A stretch of DNA of 64,000 bases from Zizania palustris. Lineage: Eukaryota > Streptophyta > Magnoliopsida > Poales > Poaceae. The stretch is taken from positions 5,090,342-5,154,341 of the forward strand of contig JAAALK010000289.1 in assembly GCA_019279435.1 (NCBI GenBank), written 5' to 3'. The notes beneath the pieces are model-generated. The model ran no database searches. It worked only from the letters and a program-made list of their open reading frames with translations, and was not told where the DNA came from. Below, piece by piece: positions 1-9,085 of this stretch; positions within the stretch are counted from its first letter, which is position 1; the number at the start of each line of letters is the position of its first letter. The position numbers were made by a program, and so were the translations under genes.

Positions 1-863
1 GGTGGCCGAGGTCGGGGTCGTTCTCGCGGTCACGTTGGGGGCGGAGGCACGGGCGGAGGTGGTCCGGTGCGACGGCGAGCGGTGGCCGGAGGTGAATCGG
101 AGGGTGTGCGCTAAAAAGCGAATTGCGAGTGCTCTGTTCGTTCTCGAGGCGATTAAGCATGGGGGTCGGACGCGGCTCAGGCTGGGGGCTTAAATAGGAC
201 ACCGGAGAGGGCTCGCATGCAAGGAAACCGGCCGAGGGCCTTTACTCGCCGGCGATGGCTCGGCCATGCACGCGTAGCGGCGATCCCGTGGCGTAAACGC
301 GAGGGTTAAAGCGGGGAAACGGTCGGCCGAGCGCGGGGGGGCTGTTAATGGCGCCAATTTAATGCGGGAGGGGCCAGCGAGGCGGATCCGAGGCGGGGTC
401 GTCGGCCGGCGGAATTTGGGGGCGATGGCGGGAGGTAGACGACGGATCTGACAGGCGAGGGCCACTGGCCAGCGGGCGCGAGCGGGCGAGGGTGGCGCCG
501 ACAGGTGGGGCCCATTTGTCAGCCAGAGGTGAGCGCGGTAACGGGCTGGGCCGGCCGGGAGAGAGAGAAGGGAGGGGAGGAGCCCATTACTGTTCTGATA
601 CTTTTCTGAATAAAAATAATTCCAGAAAATAGATTAAAATATTAGGGTTACTTCCAAGGCTGGTAAAAATTTATAAAAATTCCCAAAATTATATTTTGGT
701 CTTAGGATCATATACAAAAAGTTTCACCTCCTGATTTGGTCATCTACTCTATGTTGTAGTTCAAAAGGGTATAAAAGGGAATTAAAAGTATTTTCTGAAA
801 TAATAATTCCCAGAAAATGAATTTAGTAATATTTTTATTGTTTTGAAAATTTGGGGTGTTACA
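1..863 (-). mobile_element. Partial LTR of an LTR retrotransposon, reverse orientation, cut by the window edge
   Basis: Read on the minus strand from 863 the sequence starts TGTAACACCCCAAATTTTC, the kind of start typical of many long grass gypsy LTRs. The first 270 bases in that direction are AT-rich, then the sequence becomes very GC-rich. A TATA-like box (cttaaata on the plus strand, 189-196) lies about 670 bases in. These fit U3, promoter and R/U5 of a long LTR. No coding domain is seen, and the short open frames here look like chance in GC-rich DNA. The other end is outside the window, so the target duplication cannot be checked. Chromovirus (Tekay/Del) origin is a guess from the start sequence. 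Confidence 0.5.
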
Positions 864-1032
864 CCCACCACGAGTTAGGGTTAGGTTTTTCTTAGATTAT
901 TTTGCCGTCATAGTTTCACCGTATACCGGTTTGTAACACCCAAACCTTGAATCTTCAGATTATCATCTTCAATTTCAGATTGTGTTTACCTTATTCTTGC
1001 AAAGTTCTATGATTGATTTGCAGGATCAAAAC
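864..1032 (+). other. Left flank of Tat-A, probably a remnant of the Tat-C antisense gene
   Basis: This short stretch lies between the reverse LTR and Tat-A. Its last five bases, AAAAC (1028-1032), are the left target duplication of Tat-A, and the right copy is 21843-21847. Just before it, gatttgcag followed by gatcaaaac looks like a splice acceptor and exon start. Joined to the right flank it would read into the plant-mobile-domain-like region at 21848. A second copy of the TGTAACACCC motif occurs at 931-940 on the plus strand. Assignment to Tat-C is inference. Confidence 0.4.
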
Positions 1033-1526
1033 TGTTGGGGGGAAATATTTCATCCTCAGGGTCTCTACAGTAATAAGACAAAGGCAATCTACTAAACCAA
1101 AGTTCCAGTATTAACTCCGGTTTAGTATGTGATCAAGTTTGAAGAATCAATGCAGACTCCTGTTCGGAGTATAACTTCGAAGGTCGAATCTTCAGAGAGC
1201 TTATCTGCCAGCAAGGATGGAAGACTTAACTTCTTTCTCATTAGATTAGTCTTTTACCATTTTAACCCTATTAGGGGTACCGAATAGTTTCCACTATGTT
1301 GGTTGTAATTGAGGGGTAAAAAGGTCTTTTCCTTAAGATTTTTACCTATAAATACCCCCCATTTTACCCTGTAATGAGGATCGAATACTCAATTATTCAA
1401 TACACAACTTCAAATTACTTCAAGCTATTATCCGATTCGGAGGCTTGAAATAGTTCACTTCGTAAACACTTTATTTGTTAGTTTCTAATCTCTAAAAACT
1501 TGTTAGCGTAATCTTTTACGCCAACA
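1033..1526 (+). repeat. Tat-A 5' LTR
   Basis: 494 bp, starts TGTTGGGG and ends GCCAACA. TATAAATA at 1347-1354 is the likely promoter. The bases right after it (gttagcgccgtccatgagg) sit where the tRNA primer-binding site belongs, but I cannot name the tRNA with confidence. The same LTR type recurs at 21349-21842 and, in reverse and interrupted, at 24929-36626. Confidence 0.95.
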
Positions 1527-1588
1527 GTTAGCGCCGTCCATGAGGAACCTAGTCCAAAAAACTTCATCTCTACCAAGTTCTCAAAACC

Positions 1589-3295
1589 ATGCCTCCCAAG
1601 TGAAGTTCATGTGATAGTTCTACTCAGAGGTCCCCTCGGACCTCTGGAGCAAGATCTTCGAACACAGTCGAGGTCAGAGGACCTTCGGTAATTCCTCCAC
1701 CTCATACTCCCGAAGGGATTCCCCTTCCTCGAGCATATGGAGTTCCTCCTCCAACTCCATCTATACTTCGGCCAGCCGGAGTCCCTTCTCCAGCTCTGAT
1801 TCCGCTTCGAACTGACGCGTACAGTTCTCAAGACCCGGGAGATCCTTCTAGAAGAAATGAAGACGGTCTTGGCGACATGGCAACCCAGATGGCCAGTCTC
1901 CAAGATGAAGTGGCGAGGTGGAGGCAAGAAGTCGTAGATAGGCTTCATTCTCAGGCCACCCCGGTCATTTCCGAAGTGCCCCAAGACGACGATCTTCCTT
2001 ATCCCAAAGCCCCAAAGAACGCTTCCTTCGATAGCGAGTCTCCACTGCATCCCGAGTTACAGAAAGTGCGCTTCGACCCTAAGTTTAAAACTTCAAAGTT
2101 GTGTAAGTATTCCGTAGAGGAGGACCCCGGGGAGTTCTCCCGTTCTTATGCTTTGGCAATTGAGGCTAGTGGAGGAGTGTGAGACACCATGGCCAAGTGT
2201 TTTCCTCTCGCTCTCGAAGGGGTGGCTTTGCGTTGGTTTTGGTCCCTGAAGCCGGGATCAATTAGAACCTGGGAGCAATTAAGGAAGAAGTTCATAAGTA
2301 AATTTCAGGGTACCTTCGTACCCCCAATGTCTACGGGAAGTCTTTTCCAGGTGAAGCAGCTGCCTGGAGAAACTTTAAGATAATTTTTCAAGCACTTCGC
2401 CCATACGAAGTCGCAAATACGGGGGCTGACTATGTCCTCCGTAGTTGATGCAGCTCGAGAGAGAGTTACCCATGCGGGCCTCCTTGATAAACTCCATCGG
2501 AAACAGATATACTCTGTAGCTCAGCTGATGGCTTATTTTGAAGAATATGCTAGGTTAGAAGAAGGGCGGCTCCGAAGAACTGCTTCAACTCCTTCAATCC
2601 TGCAAGAAGTCAAGTTCGAAGTAAAGACTTCAACACCTTCGCAGGTGCCTAGCATCGAAGTCCAGCATGACAGACGTTGGGGGCAAAAGCATCCTCGTTC
2701 CGAAGTCATGAACATTGCTCCTCCATAGAAATTTGCCCCTAAAACTTCACAAGCCTTGGGAAGCAAGACCAGCAGCTGGAGGCCGCCAGGGAAGCCGGCT
2801 GGCAAAGCCCAGGCCTTCTTCTGCTGCGTCCATGGTGAGAATCGAAGTCATGCTACTGATGCGTGCAAGTCTATACTCGCTTTAAGAGGTGAGTACCTTG
2901 AAAGGACATCGGGTCGAGGCAGTACTTACCGAGTTCCTTCCGAGGTACGTCTAGAGCCTGTCCAGGCTATGGCACGTATAGACAACTTCGACCCTGCAAG
3001 ACAACCTCCTGTGGTCAATATTATGCCACCTTCGAAGCAGGAAGATGGTCAAGATCAGGGTAAAAGAGTAGTCCTCCCCATTTCCGGAGGAGGGACCCTC
3101 GGCAGTATGTCGAAGAGACAGTGAAGAGAATATGTCCAGGAAGTGGGCCATATTGGAACTTCTTCGTCCGCAGCTACCATGCCTGAGTAGTCCCATGTGT
3201 CGATATCTTTCTCTACAGATGATGCAGCTGGCATAAAGTCTCCGCATGCAGATCCCCTTGTTATTACTGCCGATATAGCAGGGACTGAAGTCTAG
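1589..3295 (+). pseudogene. gag: Tat-A gag (decayed)
   Basis: Gag makes the particle shell that packages the element RNA. The frame opens at ATG 1589 and runs in the same frame as protease and RT, so gag and pol formed one long polyprotein. Visible parts are a proline-rich N-terminus, a charged stretch near 1877-1960, and the retrotransposon gag core around 2190-2380 (ALRWFWSLKPGSI then RTWEQLRKKFISKF). A Cys/His cluster at about 2820-2865 (CCVHGENRSHATDAC) stands where the zinc knuckle belongs, as in other Tat elements. In-frame stops interrupt it at 1601, 2180, 2381, 2726, 3122 and near 3188 and 3293. No frameshift is needed to follow the frame. Function is lost. Confidence 0.85.
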
Positions 3296-3298
3296 AGA

Positions 3299-3832
3299 GT
3301 GCTGATTGATGGAGGGAGTTCAGCAGATTTCATCTTCGTTCAAGCCTTAGATCAGCTCTGTATCTCCAGGAAACATCTCCTTCCTGCAGCTCATCCCTTG
3401 CAAGGCTTCGCAGGACCCCCTCTTGATGCCCTCGGCCAGATAGGTCTGGAGGTTGCTTTCGGAGAGAGGCTACTGGCAAGGACGGAGGAGGTGATTTTCG
3501 ATGTTGTAGATGCCCCTTATGCATATAATGTTGTCTTCGGGAGGGGCATGTTAAATCAGTTTCGAGTCGTGGCGCATCATAACTATTTATGTATGAAGAT
3601 GCCCACGCAAGCGGGAGTACTCACTATCTTTGGAGATCAAGCCATTGCAAGAAGAGCGGAATATGGTCATGGCCCCCCTCTCGACCCGAGACAAGTGAAC
3701 AATGTACAAGATAATATGGAGGATATCCCCGCTCTAGGTGAACCTTCGAAGAAGTCCTTCCCAAGACCCAGCCCTAACGGAGAAATTATAACGAAGGTTA
3801 TTGTCAAAGACGGCAAAGACTATTCTTTTTAG
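3299..3832 (+). pseudogene. Tat-A aspartic protease
   Basis: The retroviral-type aspartic protease cuts the Gag-Pol polyprotein. The active-site loop reads LIDGGSSADFI at the start of the segment (D-G-G in place of the common D-S/T-G, as is usual in this lineage), followed by a typical protease body ending near VVFGRGMLNQFRVV. The segment is open for about 177 codons, bounded by in-frame stops at about 3293 and at 3830. It lies in frame between gag and reverse transcriptase. Confidence 0.85.
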
Positions 3833-5125
3833 TTCGGCAAAGATTTGTCTCCAGAAATCGCTACTTTGTTAGAAAAGGTAGTTGAAGAAATTTTGGATTT
3901 CTTTGTCTGGTCTGATGAAGACATCCCCGGAGTCAGTCGAGATATCATTGAGCATAGCTTGCTTGTGAACCCAAGGGTTCGGCCAGTCCGACAAGGACTT
4001 CGGAAGTTATCTGCGGAGAGGGCCATCCTTGCTAAAGCAGAAGTGGAAAAGTTGCTGAAGGCTGGGATTATCAGAGAAGTAGCTCATATGGAGTGGTTAG
4101 CCAAACCAGTCTTCGTCAGAAAGAAATCCTCCGGGAAGTGGCACATGTGTATTGATTTTACATCCTTGAATAAAGCATGCACCCGTGACCCCTAACCCAT
4201 GCCCCGAATTGATCAATTAGTTGACTCCACAGCTGGTTCGGAGTTATTAAGCTTCCTAGATGCGTATTCTGGCTATCACAGAATTTGGTTAAAGCGCGAA
4301 GATGAAATCAAAACAAGTTTTGTAACTCCTTCGGGAGTCTTCTGCTATGTAAGAATGCCTTTCGGTTTAAGAAATGTCGGAGCAACTTTTTCGAGGTTAA
4401 TTGCTAAAGCTCTAGGTCATCAAATAGGCCGCAATGTAGAACCCTATATGGATGATATTGTAATAAAGAGTGCTTTAAAGCACCAACATAGCCTAGACTT
4501 AGCAGAAATGTTCGACACCCTTCGGGCATGTGGAGTCCGTCTCAACCCTGAAAAATGTATCTTCAGGGCTCAGGCTAGAAAATTGTTAGGGTATCTAGTT
4601 TCGAGTAGAGGGATCGAAGCTAGCCCTACTCAAATAACTGCATTACAAAGGATGCCTCTTCCAGAAAATTTAAAGCATGTGAAAAAGCTAACTGGCCACC
4701 TAGCAGCACTTAGCAGGTTTCTAGCAAGTTCTGCGGAGAGAAGTTTGCCCATTTTCAAAGCATTGAAAGGGTCCGAAGATTTTGCATGGACACCGGAGTG
4801 TCAAAAGAGTTTTGATGATATTAAAAATTATCTCAGTAACCTCGCTACACTCATGGTGCCCGTTGCGGACGAAACCCTACTCCTCTACCTTGCAGCTACT
4901 GGCTCCGCTGTTAGTGTCGTCCTTGTCAGAGAAGTTGATTTCAATGGGAAGTTGGTACAGAATCCAGTCTATTTTGTATCTGAAGCATTGTCTAGAGCAA
5001 AAGAAAGATATTCTGAGCTTGAGAAGTTCACTTATGCTCTGATAATGTCTTCGAGGAAATTGAGACATTTTCTAGCACATAATGTGATTGTACCAACTTC
5101 GTATCCCTTGGGAGATATGCTCTGA
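3833..5125 (+). pseudogene. Tat-A reverse transcriptase and RNase H
   Basis: This copies the element RNA into DNA and removes the RNA strand. Landmarks of the gypsy reverse transcriptase are KLLKAGIIREV, the block CIDFTSLNKAC, LLSFLDAYSGYHRI and the catalytic YMDD at 4445-4456, followed by the thumb and connection region (LLGYLVSSRGIEASPTQI). RNase H follows from about 4870, with LYLAATGSAVSVVLVRE and SRAKERYSELEKFTYAL. A TAA at 4193 splits the domain between KACTRDP and PMPRID, and TGA at 5123 ends it. The frame is otherwise the gag frame. Catalytic aspartates of RT are kept, so the decay is by a few nonsense changes. Confidence 0.9.
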
Positions 5126-5221
5126 TGTAAAGATTCTACGGGAAGAATTGGAAAATGGGCTATTGAACTAGCACCCTTCGGCATCTCCTTCGTAGCAAGG
5201 ACAGCAATCAAGTCACAAGTA

Positions 5222-5700
5222 GTGGCTGATTTTGTGGCAGAGTGGACTCTATCCGCGGTATGGGCTCCGGAGAAATCAAATGATGGAATTTGGACTATAT
5301 ACTCCAATGGAGCTTTCCAAGCATCTGGAGCAGGCATCGGAGCAGTAATAATTTCGCCTTCAGGGCAAAGAGCAATGTACTCTGCAAGGCTCAACTTTAA
5401 GTCCACCAATAATACAGCGGAGTACGAAGGAATTTTGTGAGAACTTCAAAAGGCGTGTGCTTTGGGTGCTACAAGAGTTGTTATTAAAACAATTTCTCAA
5501 ATTGTAGCAGGGCACGTCGATAAAAGTTTTCAAGTTCGACACCCGCAACTTGCAAAATATTTGGAAGAGATCCGTAAGATCGAAGAAGCATTTAAAGGGA
5601 TTTCCATCCGAAGTATACTAAGAGCTGAAAATATGCAAGCTGATACCTTAGCGAAAGCTGTAGCCAAAGCTATGGACATTCCAGAAGGAGCTTTTTACGA
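5222..5700 (+). pseudogene. Tat-A second RNase H (archaeal-type, aRH)
   Basis: After the normal RNase H comes a second RNase H-like domain, an acquisition known from the Tat lineage. The segment reads GIWTIYSNGAFQASG, then NNTAEYEGIL, then ADTLAKAVAKA near its end. Two of the expected catalytic acids look replaced. YSNGA at 5300-5314 has Asn (codon 5306-5308) where Asp is expected, and VVIKTISQIV lacks the Asp of the usual S/T-D-S-Q block. The Glu in AEYEG and the Asp in ADTLA are present. A TGA at 5438 stands where Arg (CGA) is likely. The changes are probably decay, though an ancestral inactive domain is possible. Confidence 0.75.
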
Positions 5701-6978
5701 AGAGCATACTTCACCTTCTGTACCACAGATCCCTTCTGCAGAAGTTCTTTGCATTCCAAGCACTGATTGGCGGAGCTCAATTATGAAATTATTGCAAGGT
5801 GAAGCAAATTTGCTTGAAGGGCCACAGCTTTCGAGGTTGAAGCTAAGAGTTCGAAATTATCATATAATCAACGATATTCTCTACAAGGCCGAAGTATGTT
5901 CCCCTCTTCTCCGATGTATATCTCAAGCCGAAGGTCAAGAGATGCTCCGAGAAATTCATGAAGGCCTTTGTGGTAGCCATCTGGCCCCTCGGGCTTTGGC
6001 AGGAAAAACACTTCGCTAGGGGCTTTATTGCCCTACAATAGTAGCTCATGCGGAGAGCTTAGTTTGCAAATGCCAAGGTTGTCAACAGATGGGAAGAAGA
6101 AGTCATCGTCCGCCAACAACTCTTCAAGTCATTACTCCAGTTTGGCCCATGGTCAGATGGGGCATGGACCTTATTGGCCCCTTCCGAGTAGCAAAAGGAA
6201 ATCTAAAATTCGTAGTGGTAGCAATTAAGTATTTTTCCAAGTGAGTTGAAGCAGAACCCCTCACAGCTATCACTTCGAATAATGTACAAAAAAATTTCTG
6301 GAAAATATTATATGCAGGTTCGGAGTGCCTCGAAAGCTCACAGTTGACAATGGGACACAGTTTGATGCAGAGCCCTTCAGGAAATTTTGCGAAGATCTTG
6401 GCATACAAATATGCTTTGCTGCTGTGCGCCATCCTCAGTCTAACGGAGCTGTTGAAAGGGCCAATGGTAATATCTTATCAGGGTTGAATCGAAGAATAGT
6501 AGGGTTGGCAAAGGGGTTGTGGACCGAAGAGCTCCTGAAGATTTTATGGTCCATTCGGACCACCCAACCAAGGTCCACGGGTTTCACTCCTTTCAGACTA
6601 TTATTCGGAGATGAAGCTATGATGCCAACGGAGCTTAAAGGAGGATCTCTTCGCAGCACCGAACCTGAAATAGAAGGAGAAAGGAAAGCTTCGCTTGATT
6701 TAACAGAAGAAACAAGACTTCGAGCTGTCGCTAATTTGTCAAAATATCAGCAGCAAACGAAGACTTGGTTTGACCCAAAGGTTAAGCTTAACGAACTTAA
6801 GCCAGATCATCTAGTTTTGCGAAGCATTATAGCACTAGGGAAATTAGGAAATAAGTGGGAAGGTCCATACATTATTCTCCGTTCAGGACGGCCTGGTTCT
6901 TTTAAGCTAGCTAATTTAGAAGGCGAAGAGTTAAAGCATGCCTGGCATGCGGAGCACTTAAAGCGATATTTTGCATAA
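5701..6978 (+). pseudogene. Tat-A integrase
   Basis: Integrase inserts the DNA copy into the genome. The N-terminal zinc site is visible as HEGLCGSH ... CKCQGC (about 5950-6085). The catalytic triad is D in WGMDLIGPF (about 6170), D in TVDNGTQF (6346) and E in NGAVERANG, with 35 residues between the last two, the normal D-D35-E spacing. The C-terminal part carries a basic WEGPYII segment near 6858. There are stops at 6017 (TAG, expected Trp) and near 6244 (TGA, expected Trp). A frameshift near 6310-6320 moves the reading frame. The last part is open to the TAA at 6976. Confidence 0.88.
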
Positions 6979-7721
6979 GGGCTCCTTGTAATCATTTGTA
7001 AACACCTTCTGAATTAATAAAGTTCATGGATCAAATAATGCCTACCTCTCAAACACTTCCTACTTCTAGTGGACGCGCTGGAAGAACGAAGTTGGTTGCG
7101 AGGGAAGTGTCATTCATTTGAACCAATTTTGCGGAGTTCGAACCACTCGTTCGAAGCTTCCGACGAGGTGAGAATGTCACAGAAAAATGGATTCAAAGCC
7201 ACTGGCTTGAAAGAATCCGTAAAAAGAGTCCAAGGATACCAAATGATGCGGATTCTAGGCTCCGTCCTGAAAGTATCCGTAAAAAGAGTCCAAGGAGACC
7301 ACTATGCGAATTCCAAACCACTGGTTTGATAGCATTCGCAAAAAGAGCTGAAGGAGGCCAAACAAAACAGATTTTGAGCTGATAGCTTCGAATGTCTGTA
7401 AAAAGAGTCCAAAGTGACCAATTGTTTTGGATGCTAAGGTATCTGAAAAACTAGTCCGAAGTGACTACATTCAAACAAAAAGGTACTAAGTTACCAAGTT
7501 TTAGACTCCATGTAGTCGAAGACATTCTTTGAGATTTTAATCAATCTCTATGTGGCTAAGGAACTCTGAGCCTCCAAAATTGTACTCCTAACTAAGTTAT
7601 TTTCGTTGCGCGTAACCATCTTCGACAAAATTTCGAAGTTGCTTACACCCAAAGAGGGGCTGGGAAGTAGGGAGACAATTTTAAAACTTTAATCTTTATC
7701 ATTCAAACAGATTACATTATA
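6979..7721 (+). repeat. Post-pol tandem-repeat zone of Tat-A
   Basis: This non-coding stretch follows integrase. Between about 7195 and 7480 a unit of roughly 65-75 bases is repeated about four times in diverged form. Each unit carries a core like gaatccgtaaaaagagtccaagg, seen near 7210, 7275, 7335 and 7395. Tandem repeats between pol and the 3' LTR are common in Tat elements. The rest of the segment shows nothing I recognise. Confidence 0.6.
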
Positions 7722-8197
7722 TTAAAAAAAGTTTGTATCTATACCAAGAAGGAAACGAAGACCCCTTCGATCCCTAGAGCTACCACTAAAGCTAGAAAGA
7801 CTAGTTCCGGAGCCGGGAGTCCTAATAACTTTACGTTTAACTCTTCTCCCTCCTCTCGAAGCTCGGAAATCTTTTTGTTCCTGTTGGAGTTCAGCCCAAG
7901 TTTGAAGTCGCTCGGGGCTTCTCTCCCAGCTTTGAAGTTGTTCAGGTTTCTTTGTTTGTTCATCAGCAGTATTCTCTTCTTCGGACCATTCAACGTCTTC
8001 AGAAGATAAAGTTTCCAAGTTAACTTCTTTTTCCTCCTCTCTAATGTAAGATAATATATCTTTGTATATTGCGGGCGCAATCGCACCGGAGCTTTCTCGA
8101 GGAATCAAAAATCGAGGTCGTTTGTAAAGTCTTAGAAGACCGAAGGTAGCCCATAGCAGGCGAAGTTCTTCGGTAACGTCTAACACTTCGAGATCAT
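7722..8197 (-). CDS. Second antisense open frame of Tat-A, unknown product
   Basis: I do not recognise a family. From ATG at 8197 the minus strand is open for about 158 codons with no stop, in an element whose other genes are full of stops. The product has an acidic middle (SSEDVEWSEEEN), a polar glutamine-rich stretch, and a basic tail with RRVKRKV, which resembles a nuclear-localisation signal. It lies downstream of the spliced antisense gene. Before Cop-A inserted at 8217, its first bases were about 80 bases after the stop of that gene. A possible splice acceptor (tatttttag) lies just upstream at the insertion site, so it may be a further exon of the same gene. Chance is possible. Confidence 0.45.
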
Positions 8198-8216
8198 CCA
8201 TAAGAAGTCGGAAAGC

Positions 8217-9085
8217 TGAGAAACCATGTTGAAGAACATGGGTTTTATACTCTAGAGGTGATGAGTGATTGTCAATGGAAGTCAAGAAGAGACATGAAGA
8301 ACGGTCGTGTCTGAGGCGCGTGTGACTCACGTACACGGGCAACGAGTGATAGCTAGGCAGAGGAGCCGCGGAGTCGGGCTGGCCCAATCCGATACATGGG
8401 CTAGACGCGGAAGAGGATCCACTGGTCTGTTGACTAGGTATGACTCAGGTACACGGGCAGCGAGCGATTGCTGGGCTGAGGAAGCTGTGGGTTGGGTCGG
8501 CCCAATCCGGGTACCCGGTGCGAAGATGGTGGACGCTTTGTCAGTTTCGGCGCAAAACTGACAACCGATGATTATTCTATTTTTAGGATATTAATATTTA
8601 CTTTTTAAGTCTAGAATATTTTTATTTGTGTCAGTTGATTTTTCTAAGGGTATTTTAGTAATTTCGGATTTTATTTTAGAGTCAGTGTAATTTACCCTAG
8701 GGGTAAATTAGTCTTTTTCAAGTATTAGGAGTCGCCTATAAATAGGCCCCTACCCCCTAGGGATAGAGGGACTGTTTTTCTCAGATTAATCTACAGTCCA
8801 AAGTTCTGTTGCAAATTAGTCTTTCGGCGTAATCTACTTCATCTTCTTCCCGTCGCCGTTCAACACGTCATGGCGAAACAGGTGTCACGCGCGGGAGCTA
8901 CAGGAGTAGGCAGTGCTACTCAGCGGTAATCTGCAGCTGTGTTGCGTGGGACCCACTGTCGCACGGGCATCAGTTGGTGAGCTGTTTTCTTTTCTCATGC
9001 ACAAAGGCCAAGGCTGTTTTCGTGCGGGAGGCTACCGGCGGTACAACTAGTCAGCGCAGGAGCTGCAGCTTGGGCACGCGGATCG
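8217..9085 (+). repeat. Cop-A 5' LTR, truncated
   Basis: It matches the 3' LTR from TGAGAAAC onward until about 9085 (tgggcacgcggatcg), where it jumps into gag. It contains about 155 bases around 8862-9010 that the 3' LTR lacks, and gcc occurs at both edges of that gap. Two imperfect copies of a roughly 110-bp block, with cores gactcaggtacacgggc near 8320 and 8440, lie in U3. Confidence 0.9.

Noticed and set aside
2..465. Short open frames on both strands in the first 500 bases
   Set aside because: Very GC-rich LTR sequence gives long frames by chance, and no domain is recognisable.
6028..6228. Separate small ORF between integrase parts
   Set aside because: It is a shifted reading of the integrase zinc region. 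The real frame continues from the upstream part.
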